Shown here in pieces: positions 14,074 to 14,163 of a DNA stretch of 14,163 bases (its first letter is position 1; each line of letters starts with the position of its first letter). Source of the DNA: Thermoguttaceae bacterium (GTDB lineage Bacteria; Planctomycetota; Planctomycetia; Pirellulales; Thermoguttaceae); contig JAQVID010000022.1 in NCBI GenBank assembly GCA_028695865.1, positions 1-14,163 on the forward strand, in the 5' to 3' direction. The notes under the pieces are model-generated. The model did no database searches. It worked only from the letters and a program-made list of their open reading frames with translations, and had not been told where the DNA came from. Position numbers and translations under genes: made by a program.

Positions 14074-14163
14074 TGTATTTCCCGCTTATCACATCAAGAC
14101 ATCAAAAACTTTGTATTCCCGCCTCACTCCAATATCGCCAAGGCATTCGGAATATTACCAGGG
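14074..14163 (-). other. Right edge, possible 3' end of an upstream gene
   Basis: The last 90 bases hold no complete gene. On the minus strand one frame is open from the window edge to a TGA at 14126-14124, ending in ...NALAILE. This could be the C-terminus of the gene upstream of the BatA-like gene, often a DUF58 protein in planctomycetes, but twelve residues are too few to decide. Another frame runs open to a TGA at about 14104. Confidence 0.2.

Overview
The window looks like chromosomal DNA from a planctomycete, most likely of the Pirellulales type, with an anaerobic or facultative lifestyle. The lineage is inferred from two things: a secreted protein with an SHD1 domain, and a BatA-like membrane protein with a von Willebrand-like fold, both of which planctomycetes carry in large numbers. 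A glycyl radical enzyme with its activase points to anaerobic metabolism, because the glycyl radical is destroyed by oxygen. No phage, transposon, CRISPR, tRNA or rRNA feature was recognised.

Layout from left to right. (1) Positions 1-145 hold a strong intrinsic terminator for a gene left of the window, then the leader of a secreted SHD1-domain protein (146-1183, +). (2) Positions 1184-1608 hold no gene. They contain eleven perfect-length copies of a 16-bp tandem repeat (1241-1416) and an intrinsic terminator that reads leftward (1428-1460) and probably ends the ribosomal protein transcript. (3) rpsI (1609-2034, -) and rplM (2267-2704, -) form the usual L13-S9 pair, but are separated by an unusual 232-bp gap. 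(4) A secreted protein with three PepSY repeats (2917-3870, -) diverges from a sugar-porter operon across a 228-bp region with a good promoter candidate on each strand.

(5) The most interesting unit is the + strand operon 4099-8552: an MFS sugar porter, a 688-residue glycyl radical enzyme and its radical SAM activase. The enzyme has the catalytic Cys-x-Glu and glycyl radical motifs but an unusual sequence around them, and the activase has a very compact ferredoxin insert. The simplest reading is import of a sugar or polyol followed by anaerobic radical dehydration or cleavage of it or a derivative; the substrate is unknown. (6) Converging on this operon is a 939-residue FAD/Fe-S fusion dehydrogenase of the Dld-II D-lactate dehydrogenase type (8601-11420, -), with a clear terminator just after its stop. 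(7) Upstream of it lies a 102-bp tandem duplication carrying a hairpin (11490-11689). (8) The window ends with a BatA-like protein (11719-14073, -), whose upstream neighbour is probably just cut off by the window edge.

All coordinates and motifs were read by eye from the sequence. Family names come from recognised motifs, not from a database search.
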